Assembly (NCBI RefSeq): GCF_000189635.1
Contig: NW_002476359.1
Span: forward strand, 62,001 to 126,000
DNA from: Tetrahymena thermophila SB210
Lineage: Eukaryota; Ciliophora; Oligohymenophorea; Hymenostomatida; Tetrahymenidae
Length of the DNA: 64,000 bases
Direction of reading: 5' to 3'
Position 1 is the first letter of the stretch; each line of letters opens with the position of its first letter. Made by a program: the position numbers and the translations under genes. The notes under the pieces are model-generated. The model saw nothing but the letters and a program-made list of their open reading frames with translations. It was not told where the DNA came from and ran no database searches. This document shows, piece by piece, positions 1 to 14,085 of the stretch.

Positions 1-1
1 T

Positions 2-439
2 AGTTGTCTAAATGGGATTTTTTAATAGGGTTTGGTTGTTATGGTAAAATAAATTATGTCATTGATAAATTAGTATAATGAATTTTCTTCAAATAATAAC
101 TTTACGGTATTTGCAAAGGGTTTCATGTAATATTAAATGCAAACTAATATAAGCAGTGAATACTAGTTTTTCATTTATCAAATGTACTTAAGTAAGATAG
201 TGCATTACTTTCAAGAAGACACATATAATATATACTATGACTACAACCATAATATGCAAATCTGGCTGATATCAATCTAAATTGTACTTCTATTTTTTGT
301 AGCAATTTTTGGATGGAGAAATTTCTATAATACTTTGAGTAATACATATTTTTAGGCCAAATAAAATTTAGACATAATTGATATCAATATATTGGTTGAT
401 AATCCATATATAATATCTTATTTTAAAAAAAATATTTGA
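2..439 (+). CDS. 3' end of a TmcB-like PAS membrane protein (array member 0, 5' truncated by window)
   Basis: Only the last 145 codons lie in the window; the frame enters at base 2 and ends at TGA 437-439. The fragment begins at the second cysteine of the conserved ectodomain Cys pair (SCLNGIFQQG), continues through a helical loop, then one membrane helix (about 262-312, IVLLFFVAIFGW) and the family tail (LVDNPYIISYFKKNI, stop). TAA/TAG occur repeatedly inside and must be Gln. Its YFKK tail is closest to the next gene in the array, so it belongs to the same tandem family and the array extends to the left of the window. No intron is seen in this last-exon fragment, as expected from the family (last exon about 750 nt). 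Confidence 0.85.
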
Positions 440-1181
440 AGGAAAAACATTAAAATGTTAAATCAAAATATTAATCTTTTAAAAAATAAAAATTTTTATT
501 ATTTTAGTTTTATTGTATTTGATGTAAAATATTTTATCTCAATATTTTCTATTCACAAAATTTTTGAAGCTTTTTATTTAAAATAAAAATTAAAAATGTA
601 CGAAATATAAAAGTTTGTTTTGATTATATTCAAATTTATTAAATATTTTTTGCTATAATCTATGTTTAAAAAATAAAACAATAATTCTTTTATGTTTAAA
701 CTTTGATGAATTAATCATTTTTTAAATTCAGAAATGAATTTTAAAATTTAAAGTTACAATAGAGTTTATTTGCCATTAGAGTTTTTCTTCTTTTGTTCTA
801 GAAAAATAAAGAATAAAATCTATTAACCAAATTTCTATTTGAAGATTAAATTAATATCTATTACTACCAAATGTAAAAATATAAAAAGTAACCAAAAAAA
901 AAGAAAATCATGAAATAAATAGTATAGAATATAGTTAAGTTTTCAAAAAATATTTACCTTTTAGTTTGAAAACAATTCTGGTTGGTTGGTTATTTGTAAA
1001 TTTCATTGGAATGTTAAAGAAAAAAAATTATAAACAACTAAGTGCTAAGTGTTTAGTTTGTTAATTATTAGCTATATTTTTCAAATAAAATATACATTTG
1101 TAATTAAATAATAAAAAATCAAAATTTAATAATAATTTTTGATTTATTGTTTGCATAGTACTCAACAAGTTTAAAATTAGC
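440..1181. other. Intergenic spacer between array members 0 and 1
   Basis: 742 bases of AT-rich DNA with many homopolymer runs. In the three forward frames and the reverse strand I see only short open stretches without family motifs. It must hold the 3' end signals of the upstream gene and the promoter of the next; no recognisable element could be named. Confidence 0.6.
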
Positions 1182-4100
1182 ATGAATCTTAATTTAAAAG
1201 GAAACAAAAATATAGTTTAAAATTTTTCAAGGTATGTTAGGAAGAAGATTGAATCATTTTACGTTTAAGAGACATATTTATTATTTAACTCATTTGATAG
1301 ACCTTATTTAGTTGGCATATTTTTAATTATATTTAGACAATATGAAATATTGCAATTTAATTTTAATAATGACTCATACAAATAATTGCTCAATAATAAT
1401 TAGAGTACAAACTCATATATCAAAGCAATGATTATGGAGTAATGGCCAAATTTACTTGTCGAGTTTATCTTTTATATTCTTTTTGTTTTAAACATCATCT
1501 TATATCTATACTTAGCGTTTAGGCTCTCATTATATCTTTCAGGAAGATAATTTAGGAATTTAAAAATATTCTCGCTTCTTTTCAGAGCATACACTTATAT
1601 AAATTTTATAGCTTCAATTTATGCAAGCTTGTGTTTTTATTCAAAGCAAAGTGAAATGTCTATTATTAATATATTTCTCACCATATCGCTACGTAAAATT
1701 ATTTAAATTTTATTTAAACATCAAACTTAACAGAAAGAAATTCTTACTTATTTGATTTTATAAAGCATAGAGAGTAGAAAATTTAAATATATAAAAGCTT
1801 TAACTTATTCAATTAATATACACTTTTGTTCAACATATGAATTCTATAAACTAATTTTAAATATAGAATTTATAATATGCTCAACTGACTTCGACATTAG
1901 ATACACTACGAAGGATTACTTAGCTAAAAAGAGTTCTAAGCATGACTATTTTTTTATCACTCTAAAAATAGTGGTTATATTTGTTATAAAATTTGGAAGC
2001 TATAAAATTTTACCTTTTTTTGGATTCTTTTTCAACTTGATCAAGCTAATTTATCTGTATATATATCATCCGTTCTAGAATTTTAAAATATAATAAATTG
2101 AGTTTAGTCTTACTTTGACGAATGTAGGAATTTCATTTATCATGTTAGGAGAATTTAATAACTATAAAACAGATTTTATATTTGGTTTGTTAGTTTGTAT
2201 ACCTCTGAGCTATTAAGCTGGATATTACCTTATGACTCATAAATTATTATAAAATAATATAAAAGCACTTACAATTATCCACACTTAAAAAGGGGTGTAA
2301 AAAACAGTTAAATAATTGGAGAGAATAGATTTATTTTTAAGATATGTAGCTTATAATGTGAGTACTAATTTGTCTCATTATCTGGAATCTCCTAACTCGC
2401 TAATTTTAGAAAAAATCGTTACAGAGCATCACTTAAATTGTGAAGAATATCCTCACTGCTTTTGCAGAAAATATGTAAATTATTTTTATGGAGCCTTTTT
2501 AACTATTGTTTAATGAAAAGTAAGATGAAGAAATTACTAAAAATGACTTCGTTGGCGATAACATTAGAAAATAATACTTAGAGTATTATATTAGAAATAC
2601 CTATATTTCAGAATGCAAGTTGCTGAAGAATCAATCAAGTGATTTTCTTTTTAGTTATTATGCGTTTATGATTAACTGGACTAAAAATTAGACAACATCC
2701 TTTAGAGAAATTCTTTCACACAAAGAAAAATACTCCAAGCGAATTACTCTAAGATAAAAAATGTTGCTGAAATATATTTTTAATTTGGCTTCTTAGTAGT
2801 TTGAATTGGAGGCACAAAGGATATATTAAAAAACACATGGGTAGCTCTTGGATATTATTTCATTTGATGAAAATTTAGAAGATGCATCTTCATAGTATCG
2901 TCAGTGCCTCAAGGAAAAATAAGAATTATTACTAATAATGTGTAAGGACTATATAAATTTAAATTAATTAGAAAAATAAGCCTTGAAACTGTAGGAAAGA
3001 AGGACAAGACTGCAAGATGATTTAGTTAGATTATTTTAAGTCAACAGCACAAGTCTTTCGTTGCTTAGTTTATGTGAAGGCTTTGAAGAATGCCTTACGA
3101 TAGAACCTATATTTAGGATGATGTATTTAAATAAAATTAAATTGGGCTAGAAAAAAAATCGTATACCTTATTACTAAGATGATTCCTGTGCTATTTTTAT
3201 TTCATTGCTTAATGATATTGGAAAAATACTTAAAGTATCAAAAAATTTCAAAGATGTAGTACCTATTGTAAAGAAGAACTCTGATGCAATAGGCAGAAAT
3301 GTGAACTTTTTAATGAATGAAGAAATAGCTATTGTCCATGATGCAATATTGCTTCATTGTGTTTAAAAAAAGCTAGTTAATTAAGACATGAAACATTATC
3401 CTACTATTATTGGAATAGATTCTGATGGCTGGTCAATTCCTTACAGCTTTAAGGTCTAGCTTTGCATGCTAAGCGATAAGTAACTAGGTGCTTGTGGATG
3501 GTTAAAATAAATAGTTGACGGAAATTTATATGTAACTACCTCACCTATTACTGAAAATTATAGATTTAATGTCTTTGATGAAAAGTTCTTCAACATTCTT
3601 TTCAAGGGAAACTTTACTTAAAATGAAGCTAAGAAGATTAGATTAGGGTTATTAATGCCAATAATGAAGCATCTTGCTTAAAAAGGTTCACCTGGATCAT
3701 CTTATGAAACTATAATCATTAAACCCATCAACATTAGTGAAGCTAGTATAGAAAGAGACATTTATGATCCAAATATCATATAAGACCTTACTCATCTTAA
3801 TCTATATTAAATACGCTTTACCTACTATCCAGTTAACACTCACTATGTTTAATTTGTAGCATTTTAAGTTTATCATTTAAAACCGCTGTATGACGTTAAT
3901 TAAAAGAGAGAAGCAATTAAAAATTTTAGGATTTAAATTTAAGAATATGCTGATGCTGAGGTAATTAAATAAAAACTAGTAAATTAGCAAAATAAATTAA
4001 TAGAGATAAGAGAAACTTCAAAAGATAATTTTGGGTCCATAGATAGTTCTATGCTAGGAATAAATTCTCTCTCTTATATTGAAGATAATTTGGTGTCAAT

Positions 4101-7100
4101 GTAAAAAAGGACAGATGGCAGAGGTACACGAAAGGAATCTTTGGTAATAACTCCTAGAAACTTCTAAATGGATCTTTAGTAAAAATATGTAAAAGCTAGT
4201 TAACAAAACATTTAAAATGATTCTGAGTCTTAATATTACGATACTCCCAGAGATCTTACAAGCTTGTAGGATGTCAATAGTTAAAAAAGGTAAATAGAAG
4301 AGGAGTACTTTAAAGTAGAAAATAATAGGGTAAAATAATTAAATAATGGTTATGCTAAAGGGAAACCCCCTACTGTTAAGAGTGAATAAATGATTGTAAA
4401 TCAATTGTTGACTTAAAATTAAAATGCTCAATTAATGCAAGGATAACCAGGTATTCTAATGTAAGAAGCTCCCTTAAAAGCTTTAAATGGCTTTAGAGAT
4501 TAAAAATTAATTTTAAATACAAATTTGAATGATTTCTAAAATATTGATAGTGCAAATTAGTAGCATATTATGAGTGATTCTACTTACTTTTCACCTGCAT
4601 CATCACAAAGAAAAGCACTTATATTCCCTGATACTTAAAGACAATATAACACTGATGCTATTATATATGATACAGCAATCTAAGAAAACACTGCTGCAGA
4701 AAATGGAGATGAAGAAGGCTATTAAAACGATAATCCAAGGAAAAGAGTATCTTCATTTAAAAATAGCATGTATTCTTAGAGCAGAAAAAAAAATGTATCA
4801 ATTCAAGAAAACTTACCAATCATGAAAAACAATATAAATTTAGAATAAATTATTTCTAACTCTAATGATGTAGTAGATTAGGATTTAGAATTTGAAGATT
4901 AAAACTCATAAGAGCTTTCAAATTAAGCTTAAGAAGATTTAGAAGAAGAAACTTAAAATAAATTTAAAGAAGGAGAAAGAGATAGTACTAAAACTGGAAA
5001 GACATCTAAATCTTCTGTTAGGTTTAATTTTAATATTCCTCAATTATTTATTTATAAATTAATTATTTAAAAAGAATTTCAATTTTTTTAGAGAAAAAAA
5101 ACAAATATTTTAAGCAGAAATCTCACTGAATAGCATTTAAATATTATAGTAACTTGATAATTATAACCCCAAATAATATTTAAAATATTTAGAATATTTT
5201 AATAAATTTTGATATTATTGTTTAAATTTTTTATATTTTACGATTACTGGGTTTGAGTGAATAATAAATACAAAGCAAACTAAAATTTCAATTTAACAAA
5301 ATAAAAATTTACTAAATTATTTTTTGTTTTTAATTAAAATAATAAATTTTTATTATAAATAAAAAAGATAACATATGCTAAACACAATACGATCAAAAAA
5401 ATTCTCTAATAGCTTAAGAGCTACAAACATGATAGGAGTGGTCTCAATAATTATAATTTTCAGTCTTAATATTATTAGCTTTTTCATTTAGTATGATGAT
5501 TTGCTAAATCAATAAAGCAATTTCCAAAAAATATTTTGGATTTACTAAGAAAAAAAATATTTATCTTTAATGTTTGCAAATCAAGGAATTTAAAATAGTT
5601 TTGATACAGGCTTAATAAGCTATGCTAATAAATCTGACTTATAACAATTAGGATAAACTCTCAAATATTTTTCTAATTATACATATATTTCTTACTATGA
5701 ATATATGAGAATGGCTACATAAGTAACAAATAGGCCTGTTTATGTCTTTGAAGTTATGAATTCATACGACATACAAGTTCTGATACTTGATTCAATTTAC
5801 CATACAAAATTTGCAGTAAAAGTAAATTTTTACTACGAAATGCTCTACTTTATAAATTTTTTGAATGTAATGATGTACAATAAATATGATGGTGGGTATT
5901 CTTAAGAATCTATGTACGCCAATTATCAATATATATTTATGTCTCTTGAAGATGTTTATAGAATGAATCTCAAAAATTTCAATTCTTAAATAAATGAAAC
6001 AAAATTGCTTTTAACTATTTAGCTAGTTCTCATATCTGTTGTAACTGGATTGTTTGCACTTTTAATGATACCTGTTCATATTCATAGCTAAAATTAAAAA
6101 GAAGAGATATTGAAATTGTTTGCAACAATAGCTCCTGATAAAATTATCTATATGATGCAGTCAATAAGCATGCATTTAGACTAGCAAGAAAGGATTGAAT
6201 TATAAAAATAAAAAATGAGGTCTTCAAGATTCTAAGAAAAATAATTCCTTTAATCAGCAAGATAGTATGGAACTGGTATTTAAATTAGAATGAGCTAGTC
6301 AAATAGGGCTAGTGTTTACTCTAAAAATTATGAAAATATTTAAAAAAGTTTGATAAATTTAAAGAAAAAAAACACAAGCTCAACAAACAACATACCTAAA
6401 ATATCAAGAAAGTTTCTTTTAGGATTATTTTTTGGCTTAATCAGCATGCAATTTTATGGAGTCAGTAAATTTATTCTAGGCAGCTTAGAAATAGATGATT
6501 TTTAAACACAGATAAATTTCTTAGGTAAAATTTTAAACAGCTTCAAACAAACTTTTTCAAATTTCTTTTAATTAACTTAATAAATTTTATTATATTAGCA
6601 TCATTCGATATGTTCTTTGACAATATTGCAAGCTAGATTAATGCAAGATACAATTTAATTCCAGGAATTGATAATTAATACATACCCTTAGAAACTAAAT
6701 AAAATTATTTAGATTTTTCTTCTGGTTTTTAGCAAGCAGGACCTCAAAAATTGAATTTGTTATTGAATCAATTTTAGAACTATGAAAACTTTTCTGGAAG
6801 TTAGAAATAGAAATATCAAAACTTTTTATAACCTCTTTTTAAAAGTAATGTTTGTGATGTAATTTAAAATTCTCCACAAAGCTATATAGAAAATTTAGAA
6901 TTTAATGTAAGTTAATGCTAAAATCTCTTAGGAGGAGTATTTTAGCAAGGTCTGTTTGTAGTGGCACAAAAATATATGGAAATTTATAACAACTTTATGG
7001 AAGGAGTAGTAAATTTAGACGTAAATTAAGCTCAAGCTACAATGGAGAATATGTATTAGACATTAAATCTAAACGATGAGTTCAATTTTTCAATTTAAAT

Positions 7101-7359
7101 AATGATGACTACTAAAATTGTTCACAACTTCTTTTAAGATATTTACTCAATTGATTTTAATTAGAATTTAATGATATCAGTCATTCTTTTAGTAGTTTAG
7201 TTAGTTATCTTGCTATTTGTTTTGCTAGTTGGATGGAGAATTTATTACAAAGGAATAGGTACATAGTTCTATTAAACTAAATAATTGTTAGACTTAATTG
7301 ATCTAACTATCTTACTAGAAAGTCCGTATGTAGTATCATATTTTAAGAAGAATACTTGA
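1182..7359 (+). CDS. TmcB-like multi-pass membrane protein with degenerate PAS region (array member 1)
   Basis: Five exons, 1845 aa: 1182-1692, 1867-2474, 2521-5021, 5368-6524, 6599-7359; TGA at 7357. Start is the first in-frame ATG before the first membrane helix (MNLNLKGNKN). About eight N-terminal helices (aa 30-330) are followed by the family Cys motif (NCEEYPHCFC, aa about 363-372), a helical region, a weak PAS-like domain (aa about 595-720, with DSDGWSIPYS), a Gln/charged linker, and the C-terminal membrane module from aa about 1222 (LKLFATI near 1454, KKKNTSST, Cys pair, last helix near 1782, tail SPYVVSYFKKNT). The third intron (5022-5367, 346 nt) has an unusual GTTTAA donor and is the weakest junction; if wrong, the part from the ATG at 5375 would be a separate gene. 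Introns 1, 2 and 4 fall where the other members have them. Likely a membrane sensor; its ligand and output are unknown. Confidence 0.75.
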
Positions 7360-8254
7360 AATTGTTTATAAAATTTATTGTATATACCTTAAAAATTAGA
7401 AGTTTTATAATTAATTAATGTAAAAATATACTTTTTTTTAAAAAAAATAATTTCTCTAATTTTAAACTTTTTTTAGCAAAATTCTTAGCCTAATTATTTT
7501 TAATTTAATACATTTTTATGATTTTTATTAACTATAATCATAGCAAAAAAAAATAAGGAAAAATGAAGATTGATTAGATGGTTTTAAAATAACTCAACTA
7601 ATTATTAATATAAAATTTTCATGATACAATAAATTAATATATTAAAACTCACTAAATAAATTAAATGGTTTTTTTCTTAGAAATATAAATTTAGGATTCA
7701 TTTAATAACAAAAAAATTTAATAAACTCATAATTAATGTTAATGCTATAATTAATAATTAAGAGTCGTTAAAATCTAAAAAGCATGTTAAAAAATACTTA
7801 TTTATCAAATTTTATTGAGCATATTAATTATTAGATAGCAAAGGATTGTATAATTCAAATAAAAATTCTCCTTTAATTCATTATTATTTATTTTATTAAA
7901 TGGCAAGTTTAAAAAATAAATTAGTATGGGTTTTTTAAATAAGCAAATTAAAGTGTTAGTTGATAGAAATATAAATAAATAATCATTCATTTAACAAAAT
8001 TTAAGTCAAAAAAAATCTTAAGTAACTGCTAATTGTATAAATTAATAAAAATTGCTTCTTAAAAACCATTTAAAAAAACAATTTACTTACTTATTATTTT
8101 TTAAAAATATGATTGAAAAAATTTAATAAGTAGAATGTTTATTTATTTATTTATTTTTGTTTTTGACAAAGTTTAATAAACGTAAGTAATTTAAATTAAA
8201 TATCAAGCAAATTTAAATAAATTATTCAAAGTGAAAGTTGTAGAAGTAGAAGAA
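7360..8254. other. Intergenic spacer between array members 1 and 2
   Basis: 895 bases, strongly AT-rich. An open reverse frame near 7805-7990 encodes only Asn/Ile/Leu/Phe-type low-complexity sequence and is not taken as a gene. A short TTTA run sits near 8138-8159. Nothing else recognisable. Confidence 0.6.
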
Positions 8255-11200
8255 ATGAAATAAAAAGCAACATTTTTTATAATTTAATATTTTACTGATA
8301 GGAGCTATTTGCTAATTGCGAAAGGTTAAAGTAGTAAGATAGTCAGTTTAAGCTTACTAATTATTAGGTAGATTAGTTTTTTGGTTAGATTATATTCAAG
8401 TTTTTTAGCATATGTTAGCATCTCTTATGATTCTAATTACAAATAGTAAGACAATCAAATATACTTTTTATTTAATGAATCATCAAGAGATATCTTAGGG
8501 AGCATAAGTTTAATCCTTTTCCTTTGTATAAATATACTGCTTTTTGCTTGTTTAGTTTATGATATTATTTTATTTTAGTATAACAAGACTTTTAGAGGTA
8601 GTGGATTAGTTAAATTTTTTTTTAAATCCTACAACTATCTTTGTTTTCCAGTAGGTTTAGTTGTGAGCTTTCTATATTCACCTTCTTTTTACTAGTACTT
8701 GAGCATTCTGAACATTATTTTATCTATAGTTTTAAGTATTTTTAAAAATTTAGTCATTTAATTTAAAATTTTTTTTTTATAGGTTAGATTGTCTCTTTAT
8801 TAGATTATGACTATAGCTTTTATATGACTGATTGCTTAGCAAAAAGATTTAGCAAGTTAAATCCTTTTATAAAATTATTAGATTTTTTATCTATAGCTTT
8901 GCTATCATAAAATTCAAAAAGTATTTTCATTTTTGGGGTTATATTCTCATTATTTTCTCAATCATCCTAGTTAATATTCATGCATTATAAGAATTTATAT
9001 TTGCACGAATGGGCAAGATTGTTAATTTCATAGTTTTCAGTATTAAATATAAATCTGCTTATAAACAGTTTGTATTATATTTCAAGCAATAGTTCTCCAA
9101 ATATTGCTACTATTTTTATTCTCTTTACTCTATCTTTAAAAATAGGGTTTGTGTTAAATACCTTAATCGATTATTAAATGATCAATACTATTAGTAATGA
9201 TATAAAATAATAATACATTCTTAGAAAAGATTACAGAAATTTAATAAAACTTGATAAATTTTTAAGACTAATTAATTAATAAAACTCAACATACTACTAT
9301 GAGTATATAAAGGAGTATTTATCCCAATAGATAGAAAATGCTTTCGTAAGCCATTTGATTCAATGTAAACTTAGATCAAATTGCTTTTGCTAAAATGTAA
9401 ATAATAATTACCTTTTTTATACTTTTACATTTTATTCACCATGACATTTTTCACTTTAAATCTATTTTTTAATAATAAATTTTAAAATCTTTTTGATATT
9501 GACAAATCAGATAAAATCTGAATTTTTATTAATTATTTCATTCAATATAAAATTAATTAATTATTATTATCTTTCAAAAAAATTATTTAAATGAAAAATA
9601 TTTTTCAAATAGTAGCTATGGAGAATGTTTTTCTTAATTGAAAATATCGACTTTAAATTAAATTATTTTATTTATCTAAATAATTTGAATAAATTATTTA
9701 AATGAGTTTTTTAACATTAAAAAAACCATAAAAAGAAATAAATAAGATTTTATTTAATTTTTTAAAAATAAATTTGAATAGTTGGAGTATGACTAAGATT
9801 AGGAAAACAGAATATCATATCTTTTAAATGAAAAGAATAGAGAAAATATTCTATAACTTACTTACAGTATTCTAAGGTTTCATATTTAAGAGTCTCCAAA
9901 CGATTTAAGTGACTTTTAAATAAGCTACTACTACTATGTTGAAGATGTAATGGAAAACATGAATCAATCAATAACTGAATTATATCAACTATAAAAGTGC
10001 TTTTAAAAATTTAATCCGTTTGAGATATAAATTGTAAGAAGATTGATTGATCAAGTAAGAAATAAAGTGGAAAAAGAAGAGTAAAAAAAAATCAAAAGCA
10101 TATCAGAAGAGTCTTCAAATTAACTAAAACTTAACAAAATAAATTTTTTAAATGTAATAAAATTTGATGAAAAACTATCAATAGCTTACAGCTAATTTTT
10201 AAATTGTTTAATTTAAAAAAGAAAAATTTTATCAACCATCAACTAAGATATTGTAAATTTGGATTCTTTTGAAAATTAAGCATCATAACTTATTAAAGAT
10301 AGAGATATTCTCAAATCTTCTATTGACTAATTAGTTAAATAAAATAGCTCTTAAAACTAATTATTGAGGCTTTGCAAAATTTTTGATTTTGTTTTAGATA
10401 TAGATGACTTTTTTTAGAGAAAGATTTAGTTTTTAATTCAATTTAATCTTTAAACTGTAATACCTTTTTACTCTTTAGAATAAGGAGCTGTATATGTCTC
10501 ACTTATAAATTTAGGAATAATAAAAAAGGTATCTAAAAATTTTGATAAGGTTGTTTAGCTTCTAACTAACAAAGAATATATAGGAAAAAATATTAACTTT
10601 ATACAACCAGATGCATTAGCTTAACATCATGATAGCATCATAAAAAATTGTATTTAAAGTAAAGTTATTTCTAAATAAATTACTAACTATCCGCTGTTAA
10701 TTGGTAAAGATAAGAATAACTGGGCAGTTCCTTACTCTATAAAGATGCAGATAACTATGATCGGATTAGAAGATTTTGGAGTATGTAGCATAATTTAGCA
10801 AATAAAGGACTCTTCTTACTATTTGATGACAACAGCTGATCTAGGCTTCAAAAGTTTAATCATGAGTTAGTCATTTTATTAAAAAATATTTTCGACTTGC
10901 TATAGACCAATAGAGTTAAATAATATTAAATTCAGTCATGTTATTCCTATTTTGGGAAGTTTATTTGATAATAACAATGAAAGTTCTGAATTTTAGACCA
11001 TATTAATCAAACCTCTCTTCAAAGAACAAATAAAAAATCCTATTTAGATTTTAAACAATCCTTTACTGTTCTAGCAGCTAATGGATTTAGATATTCATTT
11101 AATTCAAGGAAAATACATTCATATTTAAAATACATACATTTCTTTTATTTATATTGTCATTTTTTCTTGTGAGCCTGTAACATATTTGAGTTCTAAAAAG

Positions 11201-14085
11201 GAAGCTTTAAAGGAATTTAGGAAGGAAATTTAAGTCAATTACTAAACTGATATGTATAATGATGTTAATATAGATTTTATCTAACCAGAATTTTCAGCGA
11301 CTAAGGACGAATAAGAAGAGTATCAAATAAATCATTTTTACAACTTAACGAAATTAACAATGTTTAAAAAACGGTTAGAAAATATAACATATGCTTCTAG
11401 GCTACAAAAAATTATTAGGTAAAACAGATTAAAGATTAAACAGATGTATAAAGCTTAGTAAGAACTTGCTTTGTAATAATCTCAATTCTCTGATTCATAT
11501 TTTAAAATCCATGATTTTGATAACCAGTTTTCAAAAATGGATGAAATATAAGAAATTGAAGCATGTAATTTAAGTAGTATTAACAATAGTAATTTATTAA
11601 AGAGTTCTAGTAGCAATAATTTATTGCTTAGTAATAGGAAAAATTCCACCTCCGTTGACTAACAGAGCTTTAATTAACAAGCTTCGAAATCTTCAAATTG
11701 GAAAAACGTTTTATATGGCATAGAACAACTAATTTTTGATAGCCAAAAATAAGAAAAACTAATATTTGCTGAAAAAAAAATGAGGCAACTAAAAAATAAA
11801 AATTTTATTCTCAAGAATATGCCAATAGATTAAAATAAATATGCTAAGCTTGATGATGATGACAAAATAGAGTAAGAATAAGAAAGCAATTCTTCTATTG
11901 ATGTCAGTGATTTGTTTAACTAAAATGAAAAAAATGACAAGTATGCTGAAGGAAGTGTTAACAACTCAATAGGGAAAAAGAAACAGCAAAAGTAAATAAA
12001 ATTTAATTGTTTTTTATTTTTAATATTTTTAATGTTTTATAAATTAAAATTTTTATTTAAAAAGAGATTAACTTGTCGCTTCAATATATTAGAAAAAGTA
12101 AGTGCCAAAAATTTTTTATAGTGGCTATTTATTAGATTTGGTTTTGTTAGCACTTGTCATAGTTTCTACTTCTATGAGCTATGTTGATTAAAAAAACTTT
12201 GTTTAAGAATACTAAAATAGAGATAAAATCTTTACAGATATTATCAATTTCAAAAAATTAATACATGATTAAATAGCAAATATATTTATAGAAGATGGTT
12301 TTTTTAAAGATTACTTTTAATTGAGCGGTACTGATTTTTAAAATCAGTTTTTAACTAGTATAGCTAATGCTCAAACTGATAATATAAAGCAATATAAGAC
12401 TATTTTAGAAAATCTATTTATAAATTATTAAAATGAAATCTATATAGATGAAGTGTTATCTTATGAAACTAACTACAATACTCTTAGTTAAATTTAAAAC
12501 AATATTTCCGCTTAATAAATAAATAACACTTACTTATTATTAAATTTAATTACCTTTTAATCAATTTTTACAATGTTTGAACTGCCAGTAAATCTTGATA
12601 GCAACATCTATCAAAATGAATTAAGAGTAAATTAAATTTAAATTACAGAATAAATTGCTAATATATTTAACCAATTAGACTCAGATTAAATTACTTAATT
12701 TTAATCGTAAAGTTAAATATATTTGATTTTTATTTATCTTCTAACTATCTTTCTCTTCTTTTACAACATACTCTTGGTATATTTTTATTCACTTTGCTTC
12801 TCTTTAAAGTAAGAGGTTTTGTCACTTTTTGCTACAATTAACCTTAAAAAAATAGATGAGATGACATTCAAAACAAAGATATTGATAAAATACATTCAAG
12901 AATTAAAATTAAAAAACAAATTACTATAAATGAATGATTAAGAAAATGAAAGCTTTTTGAATTTTGTTTTTAGAGATGAAAATAAAAATAATATAAAGAA
13001 AAAGAATATAAGCTCTACTGTTTATAAATCAAATTTAACTATTCAAAAAGTTTTAATAGGATTGTTTTTTTCAGGACTAATTTTAATTGAACCAATATTA
13101 GACTATTATTTCATTTAAATATAAGTCAACTCTATCGACATTGATGGAACTCTAATTAGTAAATTTAGCATTTAAAATATTTTTATTTATTTATTTTTTT
13201 AATTTTAATTTTAATTTAAGAAAAAATTTAACAATTGTTTCTCAAAAATCTATAAAAAATAAGAAAAATTTCAGTTAAAAGAGTTAAAAAGCTAATATAA
13301 TTTTTTAATTTTAAATAAAAGGAGAGTCTTAAAAGCTGATATCTGTATTTTCTAATTTTAACCAGCATAAATTTACTTATTTATTCTATGAAATTGGCTC
13401 ATAAGAATATACATTTAACTATACATAGAGTTATTAACAATAGCTTCTAACTCAATACTACGATGATATTAAAACTTAAATGGGTAGTTTCATGTAGTCA
13501 TATTAAAAATTTTCAGATTCTAGCTTTATGAGGTAAAAGATTAATAATATAACTTATCTGATAGACTCAAGTATGTGCGACTAGCTATAGCTCTATTCTT
13601 CTATTTTATTACAATATAACTAAACAGATTTCACTTAATGTGTATGGCTCTATGAAGCCACATAAAATAGTGGATTCTATATTTCCACTAAAAGATATTC
13701 GGATGTTCAACTTTAGTTATTAAATTAATTTAATAGTAATCTAACAGCTTAGTAACAATAAGCGTATCTTGATAAATATTTCCAGCAAAATTCTATTTCT
13801 GACTAATATTATGAGTTAAAAATTCTAGATTAAATATCTTAAATTATAGTATATCTAATCAGATCCCAATAATAAAATCTCTTTGATACTATTAACTTAA
13901 TTATAATAATGTCAACCGTCTTTTAACTGCTATTAGTAATAAATGTCTCTTATTTCATTGTAAAGCATATGTTTCAAAAACTTCAAAATCAATATTTGAA
14001 TGTTAGAAAATTTTTGACTCTGATAGAATACGATATAATTGTTGAAAATCCATACTTTATCTCATATTTAAAGAAAGAAATTTGA
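8255..14085 (+). CDS. TmcB-like multi-pass membrane protein with PAS-like region (array member 2)
   Basis: Five exons, 1720 aa: 8255-8735, 8783-9396, 9782-11991, 12065-13158, 13322-14085; TGA 14083. The first exon is 481 nt, exactly as in member 4, which supports the 47-nt intron 8736-8782 (the alternative is a one-base slip in the T-run at 8771-8780). Intron 2 is long (385 nt). Order: N-terminal helices, Cys motif (KLRSNCFC, aa about 357-364), helical region, PAS-like domain around aa 595-720 (LGIIKKVSKNF, NNWAVPYSIKM), Gln/Ser linker, then the membrane module from aa about 1115 (LSLFATI near 1355, KKKNISST, Cys pair NSMCD..TQCVW, last helix near 1655, tail ENPYFISYLKKEI). It is the shortest complete member, mainly through a shorter linker. 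It lacks the PWP motif seen in members 3-6 and groups with members 0 and 1 by its tail. Confidence 0.8.

Noticed and set aside
2316..2513. A short independent gene
   Set aside because: It has no ATG and is the second-exon end of array member 1, containing the family Cys motif, followed by a 46-nt intron.
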